From positions 226,028-261,708 of the forward strand of contig NZ_RXIZ01000004.1 in NCBI RefSeq assembly GCF_003987855.1: DNA of 35,681 nt. Direction: 5' to 3'. The translations under genes were made by a program, and so were the position numbers. Origin of the DNA: Hyphomicrobium sp. (GTDB taxonomy: Bacteria; Pseudomonadota; Alphaproteobacteria; Rhizobiales; Hyphomicrobiaceae). Positions 21,108 to 29,611 of the stretch are shown piece by piece. Position 1 is the stretch's first letter. Each line of letters starts with the position of its first letter. The notes below the pieces were generated by a model. The model was not told the DNA's origin. It searched no databases and worked only from the letters and a program-made list of their open reading frames with translations.

Positions 21108-21132
21108 CATGGCCGGGTCAAGCCCGGCCATG
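21108..21132 (+). repeat. Dispersed palindrome (CATGGCCGGG family)
   Basis: CATGGCCGGG (21108-21117) pairs perfectly with CCCGGCCATG (21123-21132). The right flank GGCCATGGAGTGAA is shared with the palindrome at 24343-24370, after leuD. It occupies the space after leuC and has no T-tract. Confidence 0.75.
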
Positions 21133-21163
21133 GAGTGAAGTCGGACAAAGGGATGCGCAGGAT

Positions 21164-21976
21164 ATGGCCGACGACGTAACAGCTTCCGTTCAATCGCAGT
21201 TCGGACGCGCCGCAGCCGACTACGCGACGTCCTCGGTTCACGCTCAGGGCGAAAGTCTCGCCCGCATCGTTGAGCTGACGGCACCGCAGAAGACCTGGGA
21301 AGCGCTCGACGTTGCGACCGGCGCCGGACACACGGCGGCGATCTTCGCGCCGCACGTCGCCAGCATGATCGCAAGCGACATCACCGACGAGATGCTTCAG
21401 GAAGCGGCCAAGCTCGCCAACGCACGCCGCATCTCCAACATTTTGACGGCGAAGGCTGCCGCCGATGCGCTGCCGTTTCCGGATCAAAGCTTCGATCTCG
21501 TCTGCTGCCGCCTCGCTGCCCACCACTTTCCGGATTTGCACGCGTTCGTCCGCGAGGTTCGCCGCGTACTGAAAGTGGGCGGCCGCTTCGCCCTCGTCGA
21601 TAACGTCGCTCCTGACGCGGAACGGCTGCCCGGCGAGAGCGCGACGGCCATCGACGCCGCTATCGCCGACTACAACGGTTTCGAAAAACTTCGCGATCCG
21701 AGCCACGGCTTCGCGCCGCCGCCCCAAGTCTGGATCGATCTGCTGCAATCCAACGGTTTCAAGATCGCCGCCCACGAGCAGATCGAGAAGGAACTGGAGT
21801 TCACGCCCTGGGTGACGCGCATGCGGTGCACGCCTGAGGTGATCAGCGAACTGGAAACGATCCTGCGCGACGGTCCAGCTCCGCTACGAACGTTCCTGAA
21901 GCCCCGCCGCGATGATGCCGGTGCGCTGCACTTCACGTTGCAGGAGCTTCTGATCGTCGCCGACAGGCAGAGCTGA
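21164..21976 (+). CDS. Class I SAM-dependent methyltransferase
   Basis: A 270-residue UbiE-like methyltransferase. After a family-typical QSQFGRAAADYATSSVH start comes the SAM-binding motif I ALDVATGAGHTAAIFAP (about residues 45-60), then the acidic loop ASDITDEML, FPDQSFDLVCCRLAAHHFPD and REVRRVLKVGGRFALVDNV. The substrate is unknown; relatives act on small molecules such as quinone precursors. A GCAGGAT sequence lies just before the ATG. It is in the cluster between leuC and leuD. Confidence 0.87.
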   Translation: MADDVTASVQSQFGRAAADYATSSVHAQGESLARIVELTAPQKTWEALDVATGAGHTAAIFAPHVASMIASDITDEMLQEAAKLANARRISNILTAKAAADALPFPDQSFDLVCCRLAAHHFPDLHAFVREVRRVLKVGGRFALVDNVAPDAERLPGESATAIDAAIADYNGFEKLRDPSHGFAPPPQVWIDLLQSNGFKIAAHEQIEKELEFTPWVTRMRCTPEVISELETILRDGPAPLRTFLKPRRDDAGALHFTLQELLIVADRQS

Positions 21977-22043
21977 ATTATTCGCCCTATCTATTTCGCG
22001 CCGCACCACTTATCTCCTCGGCTCAACCCTAGAGGAGCCCGCG

Positions 22044-22454
22044 ATGCCGACCGACTGGAGTACCGCAACGGCCCCGACCCTCGCCGATTTCGAGGCGCTC
22101 GCGCAAAGCGCGTGGAACAAGCTGCCATCTGAATTCCGCACCATGGCGGGCGATGTCGTCATTCGCATCGAAGACTTCGCCGGCGACGATCTGCTCGATG
22201 AGCTGGACATCGAAGACCCCTTTGAACTGACCGGACTATATCAGGGTGTAAGCCTCGATCGGAAAAGCGTGAGCGAGGGCACGCGCGAACCGGACATGGT
22301 CTTTCTCTACCGTCGCGCCATTCTCGATGAATGGGCAGCGGGTGACGAAGAACTCGGGCACTTGATCGCACACGTGCTGATCCACGAAATAGGGCATCAT
22401 TTTGGCTTTTCCGACGATGACATGGAGAACATCGAAGCCACCGTCGGCGATTGA
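22044..22454 (+). CDS. Zincin-like metallopeptidase family protein
   Basis: A 136-residue cytosolic protein with the C-terminal zinc-protease motif HVLIHEIGHHFGFSDDDM (HExxHxxGxxD). This and the acidic front half with GDVVIRIEDF and DPFELTGLYQG match the small metallopeptidase family formerly called DUF1025. The catalytic residues are intact, but no substrate is known for the family. GAGGAG precedes the ATG at a good spacing. Confidence 0.85.
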   Translation: MPTDWSTATAPTLADFEALAQSAWNKLPSEFRTMAGDVVIRIEDFAGDDLLDELDIEDPFELTGLYQGVSLDRKSVSEGTREPDMVFLYRRAILDEWAAGDEELGHLIAHVLIHEIGHHFGFSDDDMENIEATVGD

Positions 22455-22597
22455 GCGATGAAAGCGTGGCCTGAAGTCACATCGGCTTAACTCACTTCGT
22501 GTCACAACACAGCTCAGCTTGAGCCCAACGCCGTTTCAGGCCATGTTGTAGCGGCCAAGCTATGCAGGGGCGGGGAAATGTCTGAAAGAATGAGCGC

Positions 22598-23146
22598 ATG
22601 AGCGTACGGCGATTCGTTTCCGGTTTCGTCTTGAGCGTTGGCTTGGGCCTAACGCTATCTTTCGCAACACCGGCATTCGCGCAGGATACGTCGGCGCCCA
22701 TTCGCGACGGCATCCCGACAGCGGAGCAGTATGTCTCCACGGTCGGCGGCGATGCGCACATCGTACCGCCCGGACAATTCATGCTGGACGGTCGCCCGCA
22801 ATATTGCGGCGCGCGCCCAACCGTCATCGACAACAAGCTCGATGATTACGGCGCCGCATACCCGGGCTTCCTCATCATGAACCCACGCCTGCTCGATAAG
22901 GTCTCGACACCGGTCAAGCAATGGATCTACGGCCATGAGTGCGGCCATCAGTTCCGCGGTCCGGACGAGGAAACCGCCGACTGCTTTTCCGTCCAGCGCG
23001 GCCGCCGGCAGGGCTGGCTGAAGCCCGAAGGCCTGGACGAGATCTGCACGTTCATTACGCCTGCCAAAGGCGACAGCATGCACTTCTCGGGCTCGTATCG
23101 TTGCGAGTACATGCGCAAGTGCTACGAAGACCCGAATATCCGCTGA
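22598..23146 (+). CDS. Secreted protein with HExxH zinc-protease-like motif
   Basis: The 182-residue protein has a signal peptide (RRFVSGFVLSVGLGLTLSFA, cleavage after AFA at about residue 28). The mature part contains IYGHECGHQFRGPDEETADCF at about 108-128: an HExxH zinc-binding motif with a downstream Glu in ETADCF as a possible third ligand, as in gluzincins. Eight cysteines in the mature part suggest disulfides. I do not recognise a named family. It likely acts in the periplasm as a small metallopeptidase, but this is inferred from motifs only. Confidence 0.75.
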   Translation: MSVRRFVSGFVLSVGLGLTLSFATPAFAQDTSAPIRDGIPTAEQYVSTVGGDAHIVPPGQFMLDGRPQYCGARPTVIDNKLDDYGAAYPGFLIMNPRLLDKVSTPVKQWIYGHECGHQFRGPDEETADCFSVQRGRRQGWLKPEGLDEICTFITPAKGDSMHFSGSYRCEYMRKCYEDPNIR

Positions 23147-23164
23147 CGCTGCCGATTTGGCTGT

Positions 23165-23207
23165 GGCGGCCGGCTCCGCGAATCGGAGCCGCCACGGCCC
23201 ATTAAAA
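23165..23207 (+). repeat. Dispersed palindrome (GGCGGCCGGCTCC family), copy 1
   Basis: CGGCTCCG (23171-23178) pairs with CGGAGCCG (23184-23191), extended by GTGG/CCAC outside. The whole 43-base element, from TGGCGGCCGGCTCC through GGCCCATTAAAA, recurs with a changed loop at 34420-34464. It lies just after the secreted HExxH protein gene and might also act as its terminator, though no T-tract follows. Confidence 0.75.
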
Positions 23208-23277
23208 ATGCAAAAAAAGTAATCCCCGCCTTCCGGCGCCGCCTTACACTCAGATCCGAATGACCGAAGGATCTGCC

Positions 23278-23709
23278 ATGCGGCTTGCCGATTACGTCCA
23301 GCGCCTCTCCGACCTCGCCCGCACGGTTAACCGCTGGCTCGCCCTCGCGGCCAAGCTCGACGGCTTGGGGCGCGAGAAGGTCGCGCTCTACGCCGAGGAA
23401 GTCGCAGCCACGTTGGCCCGCGCCGCCACAAACCTCGGAACCTTGGAAACCGCCCCGAACGACCGGATTGCGCTGATATCGGCCACCCGCGAGCTCGGCC
23501 GCATATCGGGCTACGTCGAAACCATCGTCGCGACGCTCGAACACCATCTTGACGGGCACAAGCGCGCTGGCGTTAAACGGCGGCTAGAACATCTGAAGCC
23601 CTTCGATCTCGAAGCCGCCATCCGGGAGTTCGGCGCTTTCCGGCACGCCCGGCGGCTTGCCGCGGCGGAAGGTTATTTCCGGGCGCTGGCAGACACGTTG
23701 CGGGCCTGA
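23278..23709 (+). CDS. Helical hypothetical protein
   Basis: A 143-residue protein, Ala/Leu/Arg-rich and predicted all helical, with no membrane segment, signal peptide or recognised motif. The start ATG 23278 follows AAGGA at six bases; an in-frame ATG 18 bases upstream lacks a site. The end ALADTLRA lies 16 bases before leuD, so it may be co-transcribed with leuD. Function is unknown. Confidence 0.7.
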   Translation: MRLADYVQRLSDLARTVNRWLALAAKLDGLGREKVALYAEEVAATLARAATNLGTLETAPNDRIALISATRELGRISGYVETIVATLEHHLDGHKRAGVKRRLEHLKPFDLEAAIREFGAFRHARRLAAAEGYFRALADTLRA

Positions 23710-23725
23710 ACAGGAGACAAGAACA

Positions 23726-24334
23726 ATGGAAAAATTCACGGTCCTGACCGGCGTCGCGGCCCCGCTGCCGATCCGCAACGTCGACACCGACATGATCATT
23801 CCCAAGCAGTTCCTGAAAACGATCAAACGGACCGGGCTCGGCAAATCGCTTTTCTATGAAATGCGCTACGACCCTGCGACCGGGAATGAGATTGCCGACT
23901 TCGTTTTGAACAAACCGCAGTACCGCAACGCGACGATCCTCGTCGCCGGCGACAATTTCGGCTGCGGCTCCTCTCGCGAGCACGCGCCGTGGGCGTTGCT
24001 CGACTTCGGCATCCGCTGCGTTATAGCCACGGATTTCGCCGACATCTTCTACAACAACTGCTTCCAGAACGGCATCCTGCCGATCAAGCTGCCGCAGAGC
24101 GATGTCGACAAGCTGATGGATGATGCCAACCGCGGCGCCAACGCGACAATTACGGTCGATCTCGAAAAGCAGGAAATCCGCGGACCCGATGGCGGCGTCA
24201 TCAAGTTCGATATCGACCCGTTCCGCAAGCACTGCCTCTTGAACGGCCTCGACAACATCGGCCTGACGCTCGAGAAGGGTAGCGCCATTTCGTCGTTCGA
24301 AAAGGAAACGTCCGCCTCGCGGCCCTGGTTGTAG
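23726..24334 (+). CDS. leuD: 3-isopropylmalate dehydratase, small subunit
   Basis: The partner of LeuC. The 202-residue protein has the swivelling domain with [36 protein letters not shown], the key [20 protein letters not shown] and [29 protein letters not shown] precedes ATG 23726; an upstream in-frame ATG at 23657 overlaps the previous gene and was rejected. A perfect palindrome follows at 24343. Confidence 0.97.
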   Translation: MEKFTVLTGVAAPLPIRNVDTDMIIPKQFLKTIKRTGLGKSLFYEMRYDPATGNEIADFVLNKPQYRNATILVAGDNFGCGSSREHAPWALLDFGIRCVIATDFADIFYNNCFQNGILPIKLPQSDVDKLMDDANRGANATITVDLEKQEIRGPDGGVIKFDIDPFRKHCLLNGLDNIGLTLEKGSAISSFEKETSASRPWL

Positions 24335-24342
24335 GCTTATCC

Positions 24343-24370
24343 CTCCATGGCCGCCCTTGAGGCCATGGAG
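24343..24370 (+). repeat. Perfect palindrome after leuD (GGCCATGGAG family)
   Basis: CTCCATGGCC (24343-24352) and GGCCATGGAG (24361-24370) form a 10-base stem with an eight-base loop. Its right side GGCCATGGAGTGAA is shared with the element after leuC, so both ends of the leu segment carry copies. Confidence 0.75.
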
Positions 24371-24403
24371 TGAATTGAAGAAGGCACGGAGAAGGACCGG
24401 ACA

Positions 24404-24799
24404 ATGGCCAAAGCAATTCACATGATGATCCGCGTGCTCGACGAAGCGCGCTCAGTCAAGTTCTACGAAGCCTGCTTCGGCCTGAAAGTTTCCGAGCGTC
24501 GTGATTGGCCGGACTTCACGCTCATTTATCTGAAGAACGACGAGAACGACTTCGAGGTCGAATTGACGGTCAACAAAGGCCGCACGGAGCCCTATGACCT
24601 CGGCAATGGCTACGGCCACATCGCCTTCGCGGTGGACGATCTCGAATCAACGCGCGCGAAGATCACAGCTGCCGGCTACCAGCCGAAGGACATCAAGAAC
24701 ATGACGCACGACGGCAAGCCGTTCGGCACGTTCTTCTTCATCGAGGATCCCGACGGCTACAAGATCGAAGTTCTGCAGCGCGGCGGCCGCTTCCAGTAA
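24404..24799 (+). CDS. VOC-family protein, lactoylglutathione lyase-like
   Basis: A 131-residue two-repeat VOC protein. The four likely metal ligands are present: His in AIHMMIRVLD, Glu in DFEVELTVN, His in GYGHIAFAVDD and Glu in GYKIEVLQRG. The FYEACFGLKV and FFFIEDPDGYKIE motifs are those of glyoxalase I (GloA), which converts the methylglyoxal-glutathione adduct to lactoylglutathione. Sequence of this kind is usually annotated gloA, but other VOC enzymes look similar. GGAGAAGGA precedes the ATG. Confidence 0.88.
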   Translation: MAKAIHMMIRVLDEARSVKFYEACFGLKVSERRDWPDFTLIYLKNDENDFEVELTVNKGRTEPYDLGNGYGHIAFAVDDLESTRAKITAAGYQPKDIKNMTHDGKPFGTFFFIEDPDGYKIEVLQRGGRFQ

Positions 24800-24814
24800 A
24801 ATGCGAGACGCGTG

Positions 24815-25027
24815 ATGGTTGATGACGATTTCAAATTCGACGCGGGCACGATGGGGCGCTTGGCGGGCGCCCTGTCCTTTGTCGTCGGCGCCGATCACGA
24901 GGCGACGAAAGCCCTGAAGACCGCCGCCGAAACGGGCACCGCGAAAGACATCAAAGCGGCGCGCACGCAGTTCCTTCGCTTGAAGCCCGGCGACCGCCGA
25001 GCCGCGTTGACGATGCTGAACGACTAG
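24815..25027 (+). CDS. Small hypothetical protein after the VOC gene
   Basis: A 70-residue protein, acidic at the start (MVDDDFKFDAGTMGRL) and then helical with ATKALKTAAETGTAKDIKAA and LKPGDRRAALTML. The ATG at 24815 or the adjacent GTG at 24812 could start it. It follows the VOC gene by 15 bases, so co-transcription is likely. Function is unknown; it has no membrane segment or known motif. Confidence 0.6.
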   Translation: MVDDDFKFDAGTMGRLAGALSFVVGADHEATKALKTAAETGTAKDIKAARTQFLRLKPGDRRAALTMLND

Positions 25028-25057
25028 GCTCGGTCACGGCCGGACTGAGAACCTTAC

Positions 25058-25555
25058 TTAAAACCGCGAACCGCGCGTCGAGACGAGCGCGCCGGTCAAT
25101 GCATCGGCAAAATCGCGGCGCTCCTCGTCGGTGAGGAACTGCCCGAAACGAATCTGATGCCCCTGAGCTGACAGCCAGAGCGATGTCCGCCCATCGGGCC
25201 GGTCGACTTGGCAGCTCACCCGCGCCCAATAAGGATTGCATTCGAACGCGACGCTCTTCCCTGACGGATAGACGTGCGTCAGCGTCAACAGCTCGGGCGT
25301 CAGATGCACCGTCTCGAACTCACGACCGGCGCGGTAATTGAGTTTGAACGCGCCATAGATCAACGCCACGTCGAGACCGAAAAAGCCGAATACCGGCCAA
25401 GCGCCCATCAGAAAGAACACCATGCCTACGATGAAGCTCACTAGGCTGATCAAAACCATCATGATGACGAACCCGCTGGGCGCCAGCGAGCGGTGGGGGT
25501 GAAGCACGAATTGTGCATCTTTCACGGATTGCATTTCGGTCGGTTTATCGCTCAT
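25058..25555 (-). CDS. DUF2244 domain membrane protein
   Basis: A 165-residue protein from ATG 25555 (AGAGAG before it). Residues 28-38 HPHRSLAPSGF, two adjacent membrane segments (about 36-82, with WPVFGFFGLDVALIYGAFKLNYR) and a C-terminal cytosolic beta region with RAGREFETVHLT match DUF2244, a membrane family found near respiratory and nth genes in alphaproteobacteria. Function is unknown. It is divergent from nth across 65 bases. A longer frame into nth was rejected. Confidence 0.87.
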   Translation of the reverse strand: MSDKPTEMQSVKDAQFVLHPHRSLAPSGFVIMMVLISLVSFIVGMVFFLMGAWPVFGFFGLDVALIYGAFKLNYRAGREFETVHLTPELLTLTHVYPSGKSVAFECNPYWARVSCQVDRPDGRTSLWLSAQGHQIRFGQFLTDEERRDFADALTGALVSTRGSRF

Positions 25556-25620
25556 CTCTCTGATCGCACCCGACTGGATCGCGCGCTTGGGCTCACCGCC
25601 CCATCGAACCCGGAGCTCTG

Positions 25621-26373
25621 ATGTCCAAAACGTCTTCGGATGTACGTCATACAAGCATCGGCAGTTCCGCTTCAAAACGCAAGACCGCAAAGCCTGCCGC
25701 GAAAGTCGCCAAGAAGGCACGGAAATCCGCTTTGCTGAGCGAAGCGGAAATTCGTGAGGTTTTTCGGCGCTTTCACGCGGCGAACCCGGAGCCTAAGGGC
25801 GAACTCGAACACATCAATCCTTATACTCTGTTGGTCGCGGTCGTGCTCTCGGCCCAGGCGACGGACGCCGGGGTCAATAAGGCGACCCGCGCGCTCTTCA
25901 AGGTCGCCGATACGCCTGAAAAGATGCTGAAGCTCGGGGAAGAGAAGCTGCGCGACCACGTCAAGACCATCGGTCTTTATCGCGCCAAGGCGAAAAACGT
26001 CATCGGACTCTCCCAGCGCTTGATCGAGGACTACGACGGTGTCGTTCCCTCTGACCGAGACGCCCTGGAATCGCTGCCGGGCGTCGGCCGCAAGACGGCG
26101 AACGTGGTGATGAACATCGCCTTTCATCAGCCGACGATGGCCGTCGATACGCACGTGTTCCGCGTCGCCAATCGCGTCGGGCTATCACGCGGACAGACAC
26201 CTTTGGCCGTCGAGGAAGATCTGATGCATGTCGTGCCGAAGGAATACGCGATGCACGCGCATCATTGGCTGATCCTGCACGGGCGCTATGTTTGCAAGGC
26301 GCGCAAGCCCGAATGCTGGCGCTGCCTCATCAACGACATCTGCCGGTATCCGGATAAAACGCCGGCGCCCTGA
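25621..26373 (+). CDS. nth: Endonuclease III (DNA glycosylase/AP lyase)
   Basis: It excises oxidised pyrimidines in base excision repair. The 250-residue protein has a 36-residue Lys/Ala-rich N-terminal extension, then the core: LSAQATDAGVNKATRALF, the helix-hairpin-helix LPGVGRKTANVVMN with the catalytic Lys, AVDTHVFRVANRVGL with the catalytic Asp, and the [4Fe-4S] cysteines C-x6-C-x2-C-x5-C in KARKPECWRCLINDICRYP. GGAGCTCTG precedes the ATG. E. coli Nth has 211 residues; the difference is the extension. Confidence 0.96.
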   Translation: MSKTSSDVRHTSIGSSASKRKTAKPAAKVAKKARKSALLSEAEIREVFRRFHAANPEPKGELEHINPYTLLVAVVLSAQATDAGVNKATRALFKVADTPEKMLKLGEEKLRDHVKTIGLYRAKAKNVIGLSQRLIEDYDGVVPSDRDALESLPGVGRKTANVVMNIAFHQPTMAVDTHVFRVANRVGLSRGQTPLAVEEDLMHVVPKEYAMHAHHWLILHGRYVCKARKPECWRCLINDICRYPDKTPAP

Positions 26374-26380
26374 CGTCCTT

Positions 26381-26462
26381 CTCCCTTGGGAGAAGGTGGC
26401 CGAAGGCCGGATGAGGGGGCGGTCCCCCTCACCCTAACCCTATCCGCAAGGGGAGAGGTGAT
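26381..26462 (+). repeat. Dispersed CCCTCACCCTAACCC-type repeat, copy A
   Basis: The stretch contains TTCTCCCTTGGGAGAAGG, GGCCGGATGAGGGGG, CCCCCTCACCCTAACCC and GGGGAGAGG, a well-known Hyphomicrobiales/Xanthomonad-type intergenic repeat with several inner palindromes. The same order of blocks is found in reverse at 30364-30456. It lies between nth and the convergent hisF. Confidence 0.8.
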
Positions 26463-26466
26463 TCTT

Positions 26467-27240
26467 CTAATCGAGCCGCATCGCGAGACCTGCGTCTTCC
26501 ATGTACGCTTTCGCTTCGGGAATCGTGTGCGTACCGAAGTGAAAGATCGAGGCCGCCAGCACGGCGCTTGCGTGCCCCTCTTTCACGCCGTCGACCAGGT
26601 GCTGCAGCGTGCCGACCCCGCCCGACGCAATGACCGGGATCGTCACGGCGTCCGAAATCGCGCGCGTCAAGCCGACGTCGAAGCCTGCTTTCGTCCCGTC
26701 GCGGTCCATCGACGTCAGAAGGATCTCGCCGGCGCCCAAGGCCGCGACCTCACGGGCGTATTCGATCGCATCGATGCCTGTCGGCTTGCGACCGCCGTGC
26801 GTGAAGATTTCCCATCGCGGCGGTTGGCCGTCGGCCGACACCTTCTTGGCGTCGATCGCGACAACGATGCACTGCGCCCCGAACTTCTCGCTCGCCTCCT
26901 TGACGAAAGCGCGGTTCTCAACGGCCGCCGTGTTGATCGACACCTTGTCGGCACCCGCTTCGAGCAGCTTACGGATGTCGTCGACCGTCCGCACGCCGCC
27001 GCCGACCGTGAGCGGCATGAAGCAGCGGTTGGCCGTCCGCTCGACCACATCGAAGATCGTGTCGCGATTCTCGTGGCTCGCCGTGATGTCGAGAAAGCAA
27101 AGCTCGTCCGCGCCGGCGGCATCGTAGGCGGCGGCCGCCTCGACTGGATCGCCCGCGTCGATCAAGTCGACGAAGTTAACGCCTTTGACGACCCTGCCGT
27201 CTTTGACGTCGAGGCATGGAATGATGCGGACTTTCAGCAT
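26467..27240 (-). CDS. hisF: Imidazole glycerol phosphate synthase, cyclase subunit
   Basis: HisF takes ammonia from HisH and makes imidazole glycerol phosphate and AICAR. The 257-residue (beta-alpha)8 barrel has [19 protein letters not shown] with the first catalytic Asp, [34 protein letters not shown] with the second Asp, [14 protein letters not shown] and PVIASGGVG. Start ATG 27240 matches the family; a longer frame to 27291 was rejected. It is separated from hisA by prfC and small genes, against the usual hisA-hisF adjacency. Confidence 0.98.
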   Translation of the reverse strand: MLKVRIIPCLDVKDGRVVKGVNFVDLIDAGDPVEAAAAYDAAGADELCFLDITASHENRDTIFDVVERTANRCFMPLTVGGGVRTVDDIRKLLEAGADKVSINTAAVENRAFVKEASEKFGAQCIVVAIDAKKVSADGQPPRWEIFTHGGRKPTGIDAIEYAREVAALGAGEILLTSMDRDGTKAGFDVGLTRAISDAVTIPVIASGGVGTLQHLVDGVKEGHASAVLAASIFHFGTHTIPEAKAYMEDAGLAMRLD

Positions 27241-27401
27241 ATTTGCAGACGCGGCTTCTCTGAGACCAAGCGCTCCCCTATCACGGCGCATCCGGAACCG
27301 TCGAGAGTATTAAGGATCGCGACAGGGAACTCTCATCCGGTTTCGGAGTTGAAGTCGTCTAGCGGGACTACGCAGACAAATTTGAAGGGAAGCTTCCATC
27401 C

Positions 27402-27713
27402 ATGGTCGACGAATTCGCCCCCAAGAACCTCCGGGCCCGGTTGGCGGCCATCCAGGATCGCATTTCAGCGGCCCGTTCCCAGCTCGAAACGCACGGCATC
27501 ATTGGCGATCAGGCTGACGCCCTGACCAACTTCATCGATCAGCACGATAACATCCGTGGCTCGCTCGACACCGAAGGGACCATCACGGAGCTTCAGCACA
27601 GCAAGGCCTCCGCTCAAACGGATGCTCTGGAATCAGCGCTGCATAAGTGGCTCGAGGGTGTGGAAAGCAAGTTCGAGCATCCCCACCATCGCGAGCCGAA
27701 TATCTCGGTCTGA
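27402..27713 (+). CDS. Small hypothetical protein between hisF and prfC
   Basis: A 103-residue hydrophilic, mostly helical protein (RARLAAIQDRISAARSQLE, SALHKWLEGVESKFE), with a probable short coiled coil at 10-32 and a His-rich tail. AAGGGAAG precedes the ATG. It is on the opposite strand to its his and prfC neighbours. No family was recognised. Confidence 0.65.
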   Translation: MVDEFAPKNLRARLAAIQDRISAARSQLETHGIIGDQADALTNFIDQHDNIRGSLDTEGTITELQHSKASAQTDALESALHKWLEGVESKFEHPHHREPNISV

Positions 27714-27725
27714 TTGGTTGAGGCT

Positions 27726-27754
27726 CGTCATCCTCGCAACGTGCAAGGATGACG
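27726..27754 (+). repeat. Palindrome between convergent genes
   Basis: CGTCATCCT (27726-27734) pairs with AGGATGACG (27746-27754) in the 47-base gap between the 103-residue gene and prfC, which converge. It belongs to the CGTCATCC class of dispersed repeats and could serve as a two-way stop, although no T-tract is present. Confidence 0.6.
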
Positions 27755-27760
27755 GCTCAC

Positions 27761-29374
27761 CTACTGCCCGCGCTCGCGCAGCGCCGCAAATTTGATGTCG
27801 GGGAAGCGCTCGGTTTTGTACTTCAGCATCCATGCGCTTTCCGACAAAAACACCAGCGCCCCATCGCGATCGGTCGCGATCTCGCCGCGATGCGCGTTGA
27901 CGAACTTCTGAAGTTCCGCCGGATCATCCGCCGAAATCCAACGCGCCAATTCGAACGGCGATTGCTCCAGCGAGACAGGAACGCTGTACTCGTTCGCAAC
28001 GCGTGACTGCAGCACTTCGAATTGCAGCTGCCCGACGACGCCTAGGATTTGCCGGCCACCGGCGATCGGCGTGAACACCTGCACGATCCCTTCTTCGGCG
28101 AGATCGTCCAGCGCGCGATTGAGCTGCTTGGCCTTCATCGCATCTTGAATGACGACGCGGCGCAGAAGCTCCGGCGCAAAGTTCGGGATGCCGGTGAACT
28201 TCAAGGCTTCCTTCTCCGTCAGCGTGTCGCCGACGCGAAGCGTGCCGTGATTTGGCACGCCGATGATATCGCCCGCCCAGGCTTCGTCCGCCGTCTCGCG
28301 GCCCTGGCCGAAGAAAAACGTCGGCGATGACACCGTCATTGGTTTGTTGTCGCGCACGTGAAGAAGCTTCATGCCGCGCTTGAACCGGCCCGAGCACAAA
28401 CGCATGAAGGCGATGCGGTCGCGATGGTTCGGATCCATGTTGGCCTGGACCTTGAAGATGAAGCCCGTGACCTGCTCTTCGCCCGGCGCGACGACGCGCT
28501 GCGTCCCATCGCGCGGCAGCGGACCCGGAGCCCAGGCCGCAAGCGCATCGAGCAGCTGTTCGACTCCGAAATTTTTGAGCGCGCTGCCGAAGAAGACCGG
28601 CGACAAGTGCCCCTCGCGAAACGCCTCGAGATCGAACGTCGGCAGAGCGCCCTGCGCGAGTTCGACCCCTTCGATGGTCTTTTCCGCGATGCGTTCGTCG
28701 ATCCCTTCGATCCGCCGCAAGCCTTCGAACGTATCGAGCGGCTGCGAATGCCCGTATGAGGCGCCCCGCTCACTGCTCTCGGGCAGCAGGATCTTGTTGC
28801 CGACAAGATCGAGCACGCCGCGAAAATCGACGCCCATGCCAACGGGCCACGCCATTGGCACGAGATCGAGCGCCAAGTCGGCCGCGATCTGATCGAGCAG
28901 CGTCAGCGGATCCTCCGCCTCGCGGTCGATCTTGTTGATGAACGTGATGATCGGAATATCGCGCAGGCGGCAAACCTCGAACAGCTTCCGCGTCTGGCTT
29001 TCGATCCCCTTCGCCGCGTCCATCACCATCACGGCGGCGTCGACCGCCGACAGCGTGCGATAGGTATCTTCGCTGAAGTCTGAGTGGCCCGGCGTGTCGA
29101 GAAGATTATAGACGATGCCGTTGCGCTCGAACGTCATCACCGACGACGTCACCGAGATGCCGCGCTGCTGCTCGATCTGCATCCAGTCCGAACGCGTGCG
29201 CCGCCGCTCGCCGCGCGCCTTCACCGCGCCCGCCATCTGAATGGCTCCCCCGAACAGGAGAAGCTTTTCCGTCAGCGTCGTTTTACCCGCGTCAGGGTGC
29301 GAGATGATCGCGAATGTGCGCCGCCGCGCGATCTCGGGCGGCAGCGAGGGATCGACCCCCGCGCCTTGCGTCAT
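27761..29374 (-). CDS. prfC: Peptide chain release factor 3
   Basis: RF3 is a GTPase that ejects RF1/RF2 after termination. The 537-residue protein has G1 AIISHPDAGKTTLTEKLL, switch motif QIEQQRGISVTSSVM, G3 LLDTPGHSDFSEDTYR and G4 FINKIDREAED, then FNVQANMDP-like FKVQANMDPNHRDR and QLQFEVLQSRV. It resembles EF-G without domain IV. I chose ATG 29374; a TTG three codons upstream is in frame. It lies 12 bases after the 74-residue gene and within the split his series. Confidence 0.97.
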   Translation of the reverse strand: MTQGAGVDPSLPPEIARRRTFAIISHPDAGKTTLTEKLLLFGGAIQMAGAVKARGERRRTRSDWMQIEQQRGISVTSSVMTFERNGIVYNLLDTPGHSDFSEDTYRTLSAVDAAVMVMDAAKGIESQTRKLFEVCRLRDIPIITFINKIDREAEDPLTLLDQIAADLALDLVPMAWPVGMGVDFRGVLDLVGNKILLPESSERGASYGHSQPLDTFEGLRRIEGIDERIAEKTIEGVELAQGALPTFDLEAFREGHLSPVFFGSALKNFGVEQLLDALAAWAPGPLPRDGTQRVVAPGEEQVTGFIFKVQANMDPNHRDRIAFMRLCSGRFKRGMKLLHVRDNKPMTVSSPTFFFGQGRETADEAWAGDIIGVPNHGTLRVGDTLTEKEALKFTGIPNFAPELLRRVVIQDAMKAKQLNRALDDLAEEGIVQVFTPIAGGRQILGVVGQLQFEVLQSRVANEYSVPVSLEQSPFELARWISADDPAELQKFVNAHRGEIATDRDGALVFLSESAWMLKYKTERFPDIKFAALRERGQ

Positions 29375-29386
29375 GACGTTCAAAGT

Positions 29387-29611
29387 CTAGGCCTCAATCA
29401 ATTGCACTTGGCTCGGCTCGAGCCAGATCTGATGATAGTCTGCGGGCTTGCCGAACACCTCGCCGACGTGCAGCTCCACGAGCCCGTCATCGAACTTGAT
29501 GATGGGAAACGTCTTGCCCACACAGCTCTTGAACAGCTTCAGCAGCATCTTGTTGTCTCCAGGCACCCCATCCGGAACACCCAGGACGCGCACTCTGTCG
29601 CCAATGTTCAT
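29387..29611 (-). CDS. Small SH3-like conserved hypothetical protein
   Basis: A 74-residue beta-rich protein starting [13 protein letters not shown] and with [22 protein letters not shown], consistent with an SH3/KOW-like barrel. The start ATG overlaps the hisA stop (ATGA, 29608-29611), so translation is probably coupled with hisA. Similar small proteins are annotated hypothetical in relatives. No function is known. Confidence 0.75.
   Translation of the reverse strand: MNIGDRVRVLGVPDGVPGDNKMLLKLFKSCVGKTFPIIKFDDGLVELHVGEVFGKPADYHQIWLEPSQVQLIEA

Noticed and set aside
26386-27525. A 379-codon plus-strand frame opposite hisF
   Set aside because: hisF on the minus strand is complete with all motifs; this frame also runs through a dispersed repeat.
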